From NCBI GenBank assembly GCA_034428395.1, contig DAOUHX010000337.1:34009-98008 (forward strand): a DNA stretch of 64,000 nt. The letters are read 5' to 3'. The notes under the pieces are model-generated. The model worked only from the letters and a program-made list of their open reading frames with translations. It had not been told where the DNA came from and searched no databases. The stretch is from Bin5 sp034428395. GTDB taxonomy: Bacteria; Chloroflexota; Anaerolineae; Caldilineales; Caldilineaceae. The position numbers and the translations under genes were made by a program. Shown piece by piece: positions 42,350 through 51,220 of the stretch; the stretch's first letter is position 1, and each line of letters begins with the position of its first letter.

Positions 42350-42727
42350 ATGGTGGGAGACGGCGGCAGTGTTTACGGGAAGATATTGCTGGTGGTCCAG
42401 CAGATTCCGCGGGGGCGGGTGGCGACATACGGCCAGATTGCGTGGATCGTAGGCGCGGCGACGCCGCGGATGGCGGGGTACGCGCTGGGCGGTCTGCCGG
42501 CGGACACGGAGATTCCGTGGCAGCGGGTGGTCAATAGCCGGGGGGGCATCAGTCCGCGCGGGGATCCCCTGGCGACGGACCGGCAACGGAAGCTGCTGGC
42601 TGAAGAGGGGGTGGCGTTCATGCCGGACGGCCGAGTCGATCTGGACCGTTTCGGTTGGGCCGGACCGGAGCCGGGCTGGTTGGAGGCGCAGGGATTTGCG
42701 GTCGTGCCCTGGAGGGCACGGCGCTGA
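42350..42727 (+). CDS. Alkyltransferase-like DNA-binding protein (ATL)
   Basis: 125 residues, the C-terminal DNA-binding domain of O6-alkylguanine alkyltransferase without the enzyme. RGRVATYGQIAWIVG and YALGGLPADTEIPWQRVVNS match, but the active-site PCHR is PWQR (56-59): Cys to Trp as in other ATLs, and also His to Gln. ATLs flag O6-alkylguanine for nucleotide-excision repair instead of removing the alkyl group. Start ATG 42350 with AAAGGAGG eight bases upstream. Confidence 0.93.
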   Translation: MVGDGGSVYGKILLVVQQIPRGRVATYGQIAWIVGAATPRMAGYALGGLPADTEIPWQRVVNSRGGISPRGDPLATDRQRKLLAEEGVAFMPDGRVDLDRFGWAGPEPGWLEAQGFAVVPWRARR

Positions 42728-42793
42728 GCTGCCAGGAAGCGGCAAAGAGATGGGGGACTATGGCGCCATCGGGAGGGGAGGAAGACGCCGTCT

Positions 42794-45700
42794 CTAAGAG
42801 TTTTCGGTAGCTTCCTGTGGATGCAAGCCAAGTCGCCCTTTGAGGAGTGCAACGGAGACGGCGCGTATGTCTTCGTCAGCGAACCCGCCGAGCAGAGCGA
42901 AGGTACCGGCATAGACAGCCCAGGCTGGCAGAATTGACAGCCAGGGGCTGGCGCCAAATGCGGACATTACATAGACGAAGGACCCCATCACGGCGGCGGA
43001 GAGCGCGGGCCGCCAGACCAGGTCCGGCCAGGTGACAACGCCGACGTGTTGACGAACGCGCAGGCTGAAGAGGAAGAGGAGGCAGAACTCGCTCAGGATG
43101 GTGACAACTGCGGCGCCAATGTAGCTGAAGACAGGGATGAGAAGCAGATTGCCGGCGAGGTTGAAGAGGACGCCGGCGATGAAGGCCCTGGTGAGGTAGC
43201 GCTGCTGGTCGGCGGCGATGAGGACGTACTGCGTGACGCTGTTCACGAAGCCGATGGGAATGCTCCAGATCATCACCTGAAGGGCCAGCGCTGCGCCGCC
43301 GCGGAAGCTGAGCGCCTGGCAGTCGAACGAGTCGGACAGGTTCATGGCAAGGCGACAGGCGAAAGGCGGGAGGGCGGAGATCTCGTAGGCGGCGGCAGTG
43401 AAGCGTGCGCCGCCGAGAAGCGCGATAAGGGGATGGGCCAGAAGGGTGACGGTCATGGCGACGGGGAGGCTGACCAGGAGGAGGAGGCGCAGGCTCAAGG
43501 TGTAGGAACGCAGGAGCGCCGCGCCCTCCTGTTTGGCAAAGCGGCTCATCAGCGGGAAGATGGCCAGGGTGAAGGTGCTGGGGATGATGTTCAGGCCATC
43601 CAGATATTTGAGGGCGGCGCTGTAGAGTCCGACACTGGCTGCTCCGACCAGCGGGCGAAGGAGCCAGATGTCAATGCGCCAGAAAATGGTGGCGAGGAGG
43701 TGGTTGACCATGAGCGGGCCGCTGGTTGAGAGCATCCACTTCTGCAGCGGCCAGTCCCACTTCCACTGCGGCTTGAATAGCGTAGAACTTACCAGCCAGA
43801 AGAGCCAAACGAGTTGGACGAGATTGACGGCGAGCGCGACCCACGCCAGCCCGAGGATGCCCCAGCCGAGCAGCAGCGCGAGCGCGCCGAGAGCGGCCTG
43901 CAGTAGTGCGATCGCGATGCCGAGGCCGGCGGGGTACTCCATTTTTTCGAAGGCGTAGAAGAGGTTGCTGAAGGCATCGGACCAGTTGGCGACAAGCATC
44001 ACGAGGGCGAAGACGGCGACCGCTTGCATCTCTTCCAGGCCGATACGTTGGGAGAACCAGTATCCACCCACAACCAGCCCCATCGCGAGCAGACTAGCAG
44101 CCCACAGGAGTGTGCGGAGCGCGAGCACATTGGTCAGAAAAGTGCTGGCCCTGCTTTTGTCGGTGGCGACCTCGCGTGTTAGCAGGGTGCCGAGACCGTA
44201 GCGGCTGAGGATTTCGAATATGCCGTAAACTGCGATGACCCATGCGTACTTGCCGGCGCCTTCGGGGGCGAGCACGCGCATGTATAACATGGCAAAGGCA
44301 TAGTAGATGCCGCGGTTGGCTAGGTTGAGCGCCATGGGGACGAGCGAGTTTTTAGCGATTGTGCGGACCTGGTTGGCGTCGACTTCGGGGCGATAGAAGC
44401 GGCCCCAGGCCCACCAGAAAAGGAGGAGAATGCTGAGCATAGCGGTCAGGAAGCTGATGTAGAGCCCGACTTTGAAGCTCATGGGGCTGTAAGTAAAGCG
44501 TACAGTCCACTGGCCGCTTTGGGGCAGGTATACGGCGCGAAAGGCAGAGTTGGCACGATGAATTCTCAGTTCCTGCTCATCACTTTCGCTGTCGCCGAAG
44601 GGCCGGAGATAGGCTTTCCAGCCTGAGTCGTAGGCGTCGGTGAGGACGAGCCAGCCGCGGTCGCTCAGGTTTATGTCGATGAAGACGTTGTTGGCGGTGT
44701 AGCGGCTGATCGAGGTGTCGGCGACCTGCGGGCTGGAGGGAACGAGCGCGTTTTCGGCCGCCGGGGTCTGTTCGATAAAGACAGTGCGGCGCAGGTCGGA
44801 TTCGAGGAGCGGCTGTTGCTCGGGCGGAAGGACAAGGGCTTCGGCGACGATGAAGGCGCGGGGGAAGGCCTCCAGGTTCTGGTAGACGCTTACAGCATCG
44901 TCCTCGTAGACCCTTTCCCAGGTGTCGGAGTTAGGTATTGCGAGTTCGGATAGTATGTAGTGGACGCCGAGAAGATCGAGGAGAGGGTTTTCGAGTGTGG
45001 CGTATGGGTTGCCGCCATTGGCAGGTGTGGCCGTAGCATAGATTGGGGCGATACGGTTGAAGAGAAGCTCATCGCTCTGGTCGGCGATTCGGTTCATCAG
45101 GGCTACGTACTGACCGGTGATGATTGAGTCGTAGCCGCGGATGTCCTGCCAGCCGTAGTACATGCCGGCGTTGGCGTTGAATGTCTTGCTGCCGGGCATG
45201 TCGAAGGTAGTGAAGCGGAATGGAGCGAATTGAATCTGAGGATTCGAGCCTGCGCCTTCCTTCTGGTTGATGAATTGGACCGCTGGTGGGACGGTTTTCA
45301 GCGGTGAGAGGGACGAAGGCGTGGTGGGATTGAAGGCGCCGTGGACAGAGTAGAGATCGACAAAGAGAACAGCGATGAAGGCATAGGGAAGGAAGGCGGA
45401 AACGTGCGTCTGCCATGTTCGCTCGCGAGGTATGGCTGCGGCCTCACAGTTGAGGGATGCTTCCTTTTTCTTGCGCGTCAACGCCCATAGGAGCAGCCCG
45501 CTGACTGCGGCCAATATGCCAAAGCGGGCAATTCCGATGCTTTGGTAACCCCAGAACACTCGTCCGTCGGCAAAGGCGGACTGGGCGAGGTCGGAGCCTT
45601 CAACGACGCGCTGCGCCAGGTCAATGAATGGGCCGGGAAGAAAGTAGGAGGCGACGACGACCAGCATGGCGGCAAGCCCGGCAGCGATGAACAGGGAAGA

Positions 45701-47254
45701 GAGGAGGACGGACGATGCTTCGGACGAAATGCGGAGGCGGCCAAGCCCGAGTGTCGTCTGCCCGCCGGCCGGGGAGCGGAGGGAGAGCGCCTGTTCCAAC
45801 CCGATTCCTGCCAAAACGGCCATCGCCAAGGTGAAAGGGTAGACCCAACGAAAGGGGCTGTGCAACTGATTCCAGCCGGGCAAACCGTAGAACAGCAGGG
45901 CGTACAGGGGTGTGCCGAAAGCGAAAAGCAACGACAGCAGTGCCAGCGCGGAGAGGAGAATCGTGGGTACACGCAGTGACTGCCTGGGGGCGCGCTGCTC
46001 GCTGGAACTGCCGCTTCCGGCCGCGCCCGTGGCCCGCGATAGCGTAACCACGACCGCCAGCGCAGCCAGCGCCCAAGTGCCGACACCGACGTAGGCACCC
46101 CCCTCGACGTAGTTCTTTATGCCCCAAAAGATCGTATCGACCGGCTCTCCCAGGCGATTTACGGTCACCGATTTCCAGCGCAAGTCCCAAAGGTCAAACC
46201 AGTGGTGATGGCTGGGGTTGCCGAAAATGTCCGGCAGAGCGAAGGTAAGTATGTGCCGAGTGGGCAGAGCCCAGCCGATGACCTGCTGGAAAGTGGCGGA
46301 TCCTTCGCGGAAGTTCTGGACTACGAATTCGAAGAGCGGCAGGAGTTGAACTGCCCCGAAGGCGAGGCCGAGAAGGGCCAGCAATAGGAGCCAGGCGGAG
46401 GTATTCCCAAGCGTGCGCAAGATGCGGGCGGACGGGCGGTGAGGGATGCGTGCTGGTCGCGATTCCGCGTGGGAGAGATGTTCTTCGGCTTCAGTGGTGG
46501 ACCGGAGTCTCCGCCATGCAACGAAGAGCCGCGCGGCGGTGTACAGTCCAGCAACTAGCAGCGTATAGTATAGAAACTCCGGGTGGCCGGCCAGTGCCAC
46601 CAGCCCAATCACAGCCGCGCCTACCACTACGTAGGGAATTGGGCGGAAGCCGGTGGGGCCCTTTTCCTCCTGCTTCTGGATCACCTTCTCGATGATCGCG
46701 AGTAAAAGGGGCAGCCATACGGCTGCGGCAACAATCATTGTGAAAACGACTCTGACGATCAGGAAACCACTGAACTGAAAGAGGATGCCGGTGAGAAGGG
46801 CGGCGGCGGGGCGGAGTTTCAGTGTCCGCCCGAGCGCATAGGCATTGATGCCGGCGAAGGCAACCTGTATTGCAGTGAACCAACCATAGGCGGCTTCGAG
46901 GGGAAGAACATAGAAGAGGGCGCTGAGAAAGTAGGCGACGCTTGCCAGGCCGGCAGCAAAGAAAGGCATGCCAGCGAAGATTTGTGGATTCCACAGTGGT
47001 AGTTCGCCGTGCGCCAAGGTGCGGCGGACATGGAGTTTCCATACGGCATTGTCGAGCACAAGGTCGCTCAAGAGGGCGTTGTGGGGAACGGTGTCGGGAC
47101 GCAGGTCGCGCCAGGGCTGGAACTGATAGAGGTTGTCGTATGGCAGCAGCGTCTTGCTAGTGAACAGGACCGGGCTGAACCAGAGGAGGGGCAGAACGAC
47201 TAGGGGCAGGAGGGGGAGCAGGTCGGCGCTGCGACGACGTAGCCGGTGCATCAT
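42794..47254 (-). CDS. YfhO-type membrane protein fused to an oligosaccharide flippase (Wzx/MATE-like)
   Basis: 1486 residues. About 1-930: many membrane helices and a large extracytoplasmic part, with the YfhO opening (LLPYDNLYQFQPWRDLRPDT) and the LWNPQIFAGMPFFA segment seen in YfhO/GT39-like proteins that transfer sugars from lipid carriers. About 960-1440: a second set of 12-14 helices of Wzx/RfbX type (SLVPMALNLANRGIYYAFAM; LGTLLTREVATDKSRASTFL; GLYSAALKYLDGLNIIPSTF). The frame is continuous with no internal start signal. It begins in a TAATG overlap with the GT2 gene. A combined flipping/glycosylation machine for a cell-surface glycan is suggested. Confidence 0.88.
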   Translation of the reverse strand: MMHRLRRRSADLLPLLPLVVLPLLWFSPVLFTSKTLLPYDNLYQFQPWRDLRPDTVPHNALLSDLVLDNAVWKLHVRRTLAHGELPLWNPQIFAGMPFFAAGLASVAYFLSALFYVLPLEAAYGWFTAIQVAFAGINAYALGRTLKLRPAAALLTGILFQFSGFLIVRVVFTMIVAAAVWLPLLLAIIEKVIQKQEEKGPTGFRPIPYVVVGAAVIGLVALAGHPEFLYYTLLVAGLYTAARLFVAWRRLRSTTEAEEHLSHAESRPARIPHRPSARILRTLGNTSAWLLLLALLGLAFGAVQLLPLFEFVVQNFREGSATFQQVIGWALPTRHILTFALPDIFGNPSHHHWFDLWDLRWKSVTVNRLGEPVDTIFWGIKNYVEGGAYVGVGTWALAALAVVVTLSRATGAAGSGSSSEQRAPRQSLRVPTILLSALALLSLLFAFGTPLYALLFYGLPGWNQLHSPFRWVYPFTLAMAVLAGIGLEQALSLRSPAGGQTTLGLGRLRISSEASSVLLSSLFIAAGLAAMLVVVASYFLPGPFIDLAQRVVEGSDLAQSAFADGRVFWGYQSIGIARFGILAAVSGLLLWALTRKKKEASLNCEAAAIPRERTWQTHVSAFLPYAFIAVLFVDLYSVHGAFNPTTPSSLSPLKTVPPAVQFINQKEGAGSNPQIQFAPFRFTTFDMPGSKTFNANAGMYYGWQDIRGYDSIITGQYVALMNRIADQSDELLFNRIAPIYATATPANGGNPYATLENPLLDLLGVHYILSELAIPNSDTWERVYEDDAVSVYQNLEAFPRAFIVAEALVLPPEQQPLLESDLRRTVFIEQTPAAENALVPSSPQVADTSISRYTANNVFIDINLSDRGWLVLTDAYDSGWKAYLRPFGDSESDEQELRIHRANSAFRAVYLPQSGQWTVRFTYSPMSFKVGLYISFLTAMLSILLLFWWAWGRFYRPEVDANQVRTIAKNSLVPMALNLANRGIYYAFAMLYMRVLAPEGAGKYAWVIAVYGIFEILSRYGLGTLLTREVATDKSRASTFLTNVLALRTLLWAASLLAMGLVVGGYWFSQRIGLEEMQAVAVFALVMLVANWSDAFSNLFYAFEKMEYPAGLGIAIALLQAALGALALLLGWGILGLAWVALAVNLVQLVWLFWLVSSTLFKPQWKWDWPLQKWMLSTSGPLMVNHLLATIFWRIDIWLLRPLVGAASVGLYSAALKYLDGLNIIPSTFTLAIFPLMSRFAKQEGAALLRSYTLSLRLLLLVSLPVAMTVTLLAHPLIALLGGARFTAAAYEISALPPFACRLAMNLSDSFDCQALSFRGGAALALQVMIWSIPIGFVNSVTQYVLIAADQQRYLTRAFIAGVLFNLAGNLLLIPVFSYIGAAVVTILSEFCLLFLFSLRVRQHVGVVTWPDLVWRPALSAAVMGSFVYVMSAFGASPWLSILPAWAVYAGTFALLGGFADEDIRAVSVALLKGRLGLHPQEATENS

Positions 47255-48216
47255 TACGTGGGCGCGTCCGTTGGCACATTGGATGGCTGGTCGGCGGGCT
47301 GCTCCGGTCGGGTGGAGAGCGGGTCGTTGCGTCTGGTCCTGGTCTTTGGCGACAGGCGGGAGCGGTGCCGCCAGAGCAGCTCCCAGACGCGCCAGGCCGA
47401 TTCAAACTTGACGCGCGTATTCATTTTGCTTTGGCCGATGCGCCGGTCTTCGAAATGGATTGGGAGCTCGATGATGCGAAAGCCAAGTTTCTCGCTGAGA
47501 AAGGCCATTTCCACGGTAAAGACGTAGCCGTTGCTGCGGACGGTTTCCAGCCCGACTTCCTGAAGGGCGTTACGCTGCCAAAGTTTGAAGCCGGATGTCA
47601 TGTCGCGAACACGAATCCTCAAAATGGTGCGGCAGTATAGATTGGCCCACCAGCTGAGCAGCCTGCGCCACTGACTCCAGTCCTCGTCGAGCGTTCCGCC
47701 GGGCACGTAGCGGCTGCCGATAACAACGTCCATGCCGGTGGCGGTGATGACGCCGAGCATCTGGATGATGTAAGCTGGATTGTGGCTGAAGTCGGCGTCC
47801 ATTTGCACGACGAATTCGGCGCCGTCTGCGAGCGCGTGGCGAAATCCTTCGATGTAGGCAGTGCCTAACCCGGCCTTTTGCAGGCGATGGATGACGGTTA
47901 TGCGTTGCTGGGGGTCGTTATAGCGACGGGCCAGATTGTCGGCAAGAATGCCAGTGCCGTCGGGGGAGTTGTCGTCAACGATCACGAGGCGTAAATTCGT
48001 GAGAGGGAGGGCGAACAGATCGTCCACGAGCTCTTCCAGATTGCTGGCCTCGTTATAGGTCGGCACGACGACAGTCAACTGGCCTGACTGAACTGAAGCG
48101 TCTATGTGTTCCGTCGCTTTACCCGAATCTGGAATGGTGGACTCAGATTCTCGGTGCGGAGGTGTACTTTCCGGACTGTGTTTTGATTCGGGATGGTCCA
48201 CTTTACGGGTGCACAC
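47254..48216 (-). CDS. GT2 glycosyltransferase (polyprenyl-phosphate mannose/glucose synthase-like)
   Basis: 320 residues. After a polar 45-residue N-terminus comes LTVVVPTYNEASNLEELVDD, VDDNSPDGTG (UDP/GDP-sugar Asp), and MDADFSHNP with the metal-binding DxD (QMDADF). DMTSGFKLWQRNAL and RIGQSKMNTR follow the Dpm1 pattern. There are no C-terminal membrane helices, so it is the soluble form that charges a polyprenyl phosphate. Its stop shares a base with the start of the YfhO-flippase gene, so the two act together: the lipid-linked sugar is the likely donor for that protein. GTG start at 48216 without a clear ribosome site. Confidence 0.9.
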   Translation of the reverse strand: MCTRKVDHPESKHSPESTPPHRESESTIPDSGKATEHIDASVQSGQLTVVVPTYNEASNLEELVDDLFALPLTNLRLVIVDDNSPDGTGILADNLARRYNDPQQRITVIHRLQKAGLGTAYIEGFRHALADGAEFVVQMDADFSHNPAYIIQMLGVITATGMDVVIGSRYVPGGTLDEDWSQWRRLLSWWANLYCRTILRIRVRDMTSGFKLWQRNALQEVGLETVRSNGYVFTVEMAFLSEKLGFRIIELPIHFEDRRIGQSKMNTRVKFESAWRVWELLWRHRSRLSPKTRTRRNDPLSTRPEQPADQPSNVPTDAPT

Positions 48217-48318
48217 TGCGAGTAGTTATGCCTGAGTTTCCCTGGGCAAGCATTGCGGCCGGCAATTCGCTGAGACAGAGAATGGTGTAGATTCATGATG
48301 GGCATCTGGACACGGCTG

Positions 48319-48347
48319 TTGCCAATCTGCCGCATGATGGCTATACT
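48319..48347 (+). promoter_or_regulatory. Promoter of the SH3 lipoprotein gene
   Basis: TTGCCA (48319-48324), exactly 17 bases, TATACT (48342-48347). The start would be near 48354, about 120 bases before ATG 48475. This lies on the other strand from the GT2 gene, which diverges. Confidence 0.6.
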
Positions 48348-48474
48348 GGAAAAGTTAGGATTGTCGTCTTTTTCGGCACTTTCTTCGGCGGCGGTTTCGG
48401 CGGGAACAGCCGGTTCCTCATTGGCGCTCGACAGAGCACTTTTGCCCGTACAACTGACAGGGGCTAGTCAACCT

Positions 48475-49623
48475 ATGAAATGCAGTGAAACGCGGAAGGG
48501 CGGACTGACTCAGTTGTTACAGATAGAAATATACATCAACAGGGCCGGGGCGAAAAGAAGCTATCTGTGTGCGCTCCTTGCCGTCGTGCTCCTACTGGCC
48601 GGTTGCCAGCCGATTACAGAGGAGGAACTGTCACCTGAGCCCACACCGTTGCCGTTGCCGCCGCCGACGACGGTGGCCGAGGAGGAGCAGGTTGTGCTGC
48701 CGCCTGGGATCCTTATGCTCGAGGCTGATGGCATGGTCAACGAGATTGGGGAGGGAGACGAGAGTAACGGCGGCGAGGCGAAGGGTATGCAACAGGGGAC
48801 GGTGCGGATCAACAAGGCGAGGGTAAACATCCGCGTCGGTCCCAGCACAGACTTTGACGTCGTAGCGAATGCAGTGGAAGGCGACACTTTTACTACAACT
48901 GGCAGGACTGAAGATGGCTGGTGGCGGATTTGTTGTGTTTCGGGTCCTGACGATAGCGCGGGCGAGGCGACTCGATCGGCCTGGCTTTCGGGGATTGTGG
49001 TAGAGCCTGACGAGGTTGCCGAGGCATTGCCTGTGGCAGGGCTAATGTTTCCTGACGACCTGACGGCTGTTTGGGACATTCAGTACGAGTGCGGTTCGCG
49101 GCGCTGTGCGGTGAGCGCTTGTGCGGCAGTCTCGCGAACGGAGGTGCTTGACAACAGCGATCCTCGATGGTTGGAGATAAACCGGATTGTGACGTGGGAG
49201 GGGGCTTGCGGGGAAGACTCCACGTGGCCGCATCAGATCGACCGGCTGGAAGGCACAGAGCGCTATCCAAACAGTACGGGCCTCTTTTTCTTCAATTACT
49301 GGGCAGGCCCGCGCCCTGGTGAAGCGAACGCTCTCTTCCTTTTGGACACGGGGGAGGAGATCGAGGCCTGGTGCAGCGATGAGCAGGAAGCGGAGGTCCT
49401 GGAGGACAGTGGCTGGACGACGGTCTACAACGGATTGACCTGCCACGACGTGCGGTCTGGGATGCTTGTCTCGATGCAGTATACCAAGCGGTGGTTTTTC
49501 ACGGGAGAATATGAAGGCGACCGGTACGAACGGGCATACTTCGGCGACTTTGAGATCTACAGGGTAAAGCTGGAGCGAACGAACGTGCTGCTCGGCGTCA
49601 TCAACGCGAGGGCGGCCGAGTAA
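48475..49623 (+). CDS. Lipoprotein with bacterial SH3 domain
   Basis: 382 residues. The n-region is long (27 residues), then the hydrophobic SYLCALLAVVLLLAGC with lipidated Cys44. A Pro/Thr/Glu linker follows. At about 106-177 is a bacterial SH3 domain (INKARVNIRVGPSTDFDVVA, EDGWWRICCV). The C-terminal half (WDIQYECGSRRCAVSACAAV, and DTGEEIEAWCSDEQE) has many cysteines and no family I recognise. SH3b domains bind peptidoglycan or protein partners, so a surface role is likely. The frame is open 60 codons upstream. Confidence 0.8.
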   Translation: MKCSETRKGGLTQLLQIEIYINRAGAKRSYLCALLAVVLLLAGCQPITEEELSPEPTPLPLPPPTTVAEEEQVVLPPGILMLEADGMVNEIGEGDESNGGEAKGMQQGTVRINKARVNIRVGPSTDFDVVANAVEGDTFTTTGRTEDGWWRICCVSGPDDSAGEATRSAWLSGIVVEPDEVAEALPVAGLMFPDDLTAVWDIQYECGSRRCAVSACAAVSRTEVLDNSDPRWLEINRIVTWEGACGEDSTWPHQIDRLEGTERYPNSTGLFFFNYWAGPRPGEANALFLLDTGEEIEAWCSDEQEAEVLEDSGWTTVYNGLTCHDVRSGMLVSMQYTKRWFFTGEYEGDRYERAYFGDFEIYRVKLERTNVLLGVINARAAE

Positions 49624-49726
49624 CAGGTTGAAGGACAGCGTGAGGCGTAGGAATCGGCCGGCCAGAAGGCCTTGGGCAGAACCGGTGGTGGTTGTGGCGG
49701 GCCCCATTCCTGTTGTGGATGCTTCG

Positions 49727-51070
49727 TCAGTCGAGCGGCGTGAAGTTCATCTGACACAGGTAGTTATCAAGCGTCTGTTTCGCCCTGGCGGCGTAGGTTG
49801 CGTAGCGTTGGCGCTTGTTGCGCACAGGCTGCTGGAGGGGAGGCAGGAGGCCCATGTTTGCTTTCATGGGCTGGAAATCGGCGGCGTCGGCGTTGGTGAT
49901 GTAGTGGAAGAGGGCGCCGCTCATGGAGGCGCGCGGTAGCTGCATGAGCGGCTGATCGTCCAGCAAGCGCGCCACATTTATCCCCGCCAGAAGTCCTCCC
50001 AACGCGCTGCCGACATATCCTTCTGTGCCGGTGATCTGGCCGGCGAAAAAGAGGTCGTCGCGCTGCTTGAACTGCAAGGTCGGGCGCAGAAGGGTCGGGC
50101 TGTTGATAAACGTGTTGCGGTGCATTTGGCCCAGCCGCACGAATTCGGCATGTTTCAGGCCAGGGATCATGCGAAGGACTTCGGCCTGGGCGCCCCACTT
50201 GACGTTTGTCTGGAAGCCAACCAGGTTATAGAGGGTGCCGGCCACGTTGTCCTGGCGGAGCTGGACGACGGCGTGTGGACGCTGGCCGGTGGCTGGATTG
50301 CGCAGGCCTACCGGCCGCATGGGCCCGTAGGCGAGGGCGTCTTTGCCGCGCTGGGTCAGCGCCTCGATCGGCATGCAACCTTCGAAATAGCGTTCGAGCT
50401 CTTTGTCGGCGCCGGAGAGTTCGATGCGCGGCGCAGCGAGCAAAGCATCGACAAAGGCTTCGTATTGGGCTTGATCAAGAGGGCAGTTGAAATAGTCACC
50501 CTCGTCGGTTCCGGCACTGCCGGATTTATCCCAGCGATTGCGTCTGAAGGCGATGGTGCGGTCGATGCTTTCGTAAGTGACGATGGGCGCCATGGCGTCG
50601 TAGAAGTAGAGATAACGTCCGGTAAGCGACTGGACAGCTTGGGTCAGGCAGTCGCTTGTCAGGGGACCGGTAGCAAGAATTGTCGGCCCATCGGGAACGT
50701 CGGTCACCTCCTGGCGGACCAGTTCAATATGTGGGTGGCCGGAGATAAGGGCGGTGATCTCTTCGGCGAATTCGTCGCGACCGACGGCGAGCGCCTGCCC
50801 GGCCGGTAAGGCATGCTTGAAGGCCGTGCGGACCACGAAGCTTCCCAGGGTCAGCATCTCGTTTTTGAGAATGCCCAGTGCGCGGTCGGGCAGAGTGCTG
50901 CCCATCGAGTTAGAACAGACCAGTTCGGCGAGGCGGTCTGTCACATGGGCTGGCGTAGGCCGTGTGGGACGCATCTCAAACAGGCGCACGTGAACGCCAC
51001 GCTGCGCGAGTTGCCAGGCAGCTTCCGTGCCAGCGAGTCCGCCGCCGACCACAGTAACCGTTTTGCTCAT
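49727..51070 (-). CDS. trmFO: tRNA (uracil-54-C5)-methyltransferase, folate/FAD dependent
   Basis: 447 residues. FAD-binding GGGLAGTEAAWQLAQRGVHV (8-27, GxGxxG variant) opens a GidA-like fold. ELVCSNSMGS (47-56), GQITGTEGYVGSALGGLLAG and NFGLL-like MKANMGLLPP near the end are TrmFO landmarks. It makes ribothymidine at position 54 of tRNA using methylene-tetrahydrofolate. ATG 51070. Divergent from the nucleoside phosphorylase, about 150 bases apart, in which TGGTACACT on the minus strand may be its extended -10. Confidence 0.96.
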   Translation of the reverse strand: MSKTVTVVGGGLAGTEAAWQLAQRGVHVRLFEMRPTRPTPAHVTDRLAELVCSNSMGSTLPDRALGILKNEMLTLGSFVVRTAFKHALPAGQALAVGRDEFAEEITALISGHPHIELVRQEVTDVPDGPTILATGPLTSDCLTQAVQSLTGRYLYFYDAMAPIVTYESIDRTIAFRRNRWDKSGSAGTDEGDYFNCPLDQAQYEAFVDALLAAPRIELSGADKELERYFEGCMPIEALTQRGKDALAYGPMRPVGLRNPATGQRPHAVVQLRQDNVAGTLYNLVGFQTNVKWGAQAEVLRMIPGLKHAEFVRLGQMHRNTFINSPTLLRPTLQFKQRDDLFFAGQITGTEGYVGSALGGLLAGINVARLLDDQPLMQLPRASMSGALFHYITNADAADFQPMKANMGLLPPLQQPVRNKRQRYATYAARAKQTLDNYLCQMNFTPLD

Positions 51071-51220
51071 GTGTCACCCCGTACCGAGATTCTCAGGCCG
51101 AAATCACCCTATGGTGGCCGCCGAGAGGCACCGCCTTGGAATCAGCGGGTAGCGTAGAGGCCGGCCGCCGAAACAGATGAAAGTGTACCATTGACGGGGA
51201 GTGGGCCCAAGAAATCGGAA

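Noticed and set aside
41558..42745. Minus-strand frame of about 395 codons across the CtaG-like gene and the ATL gene
   Set aside because: Pro/Arg/Ser-rich, out of register with the membrane protein; both real genes have clear motifs.
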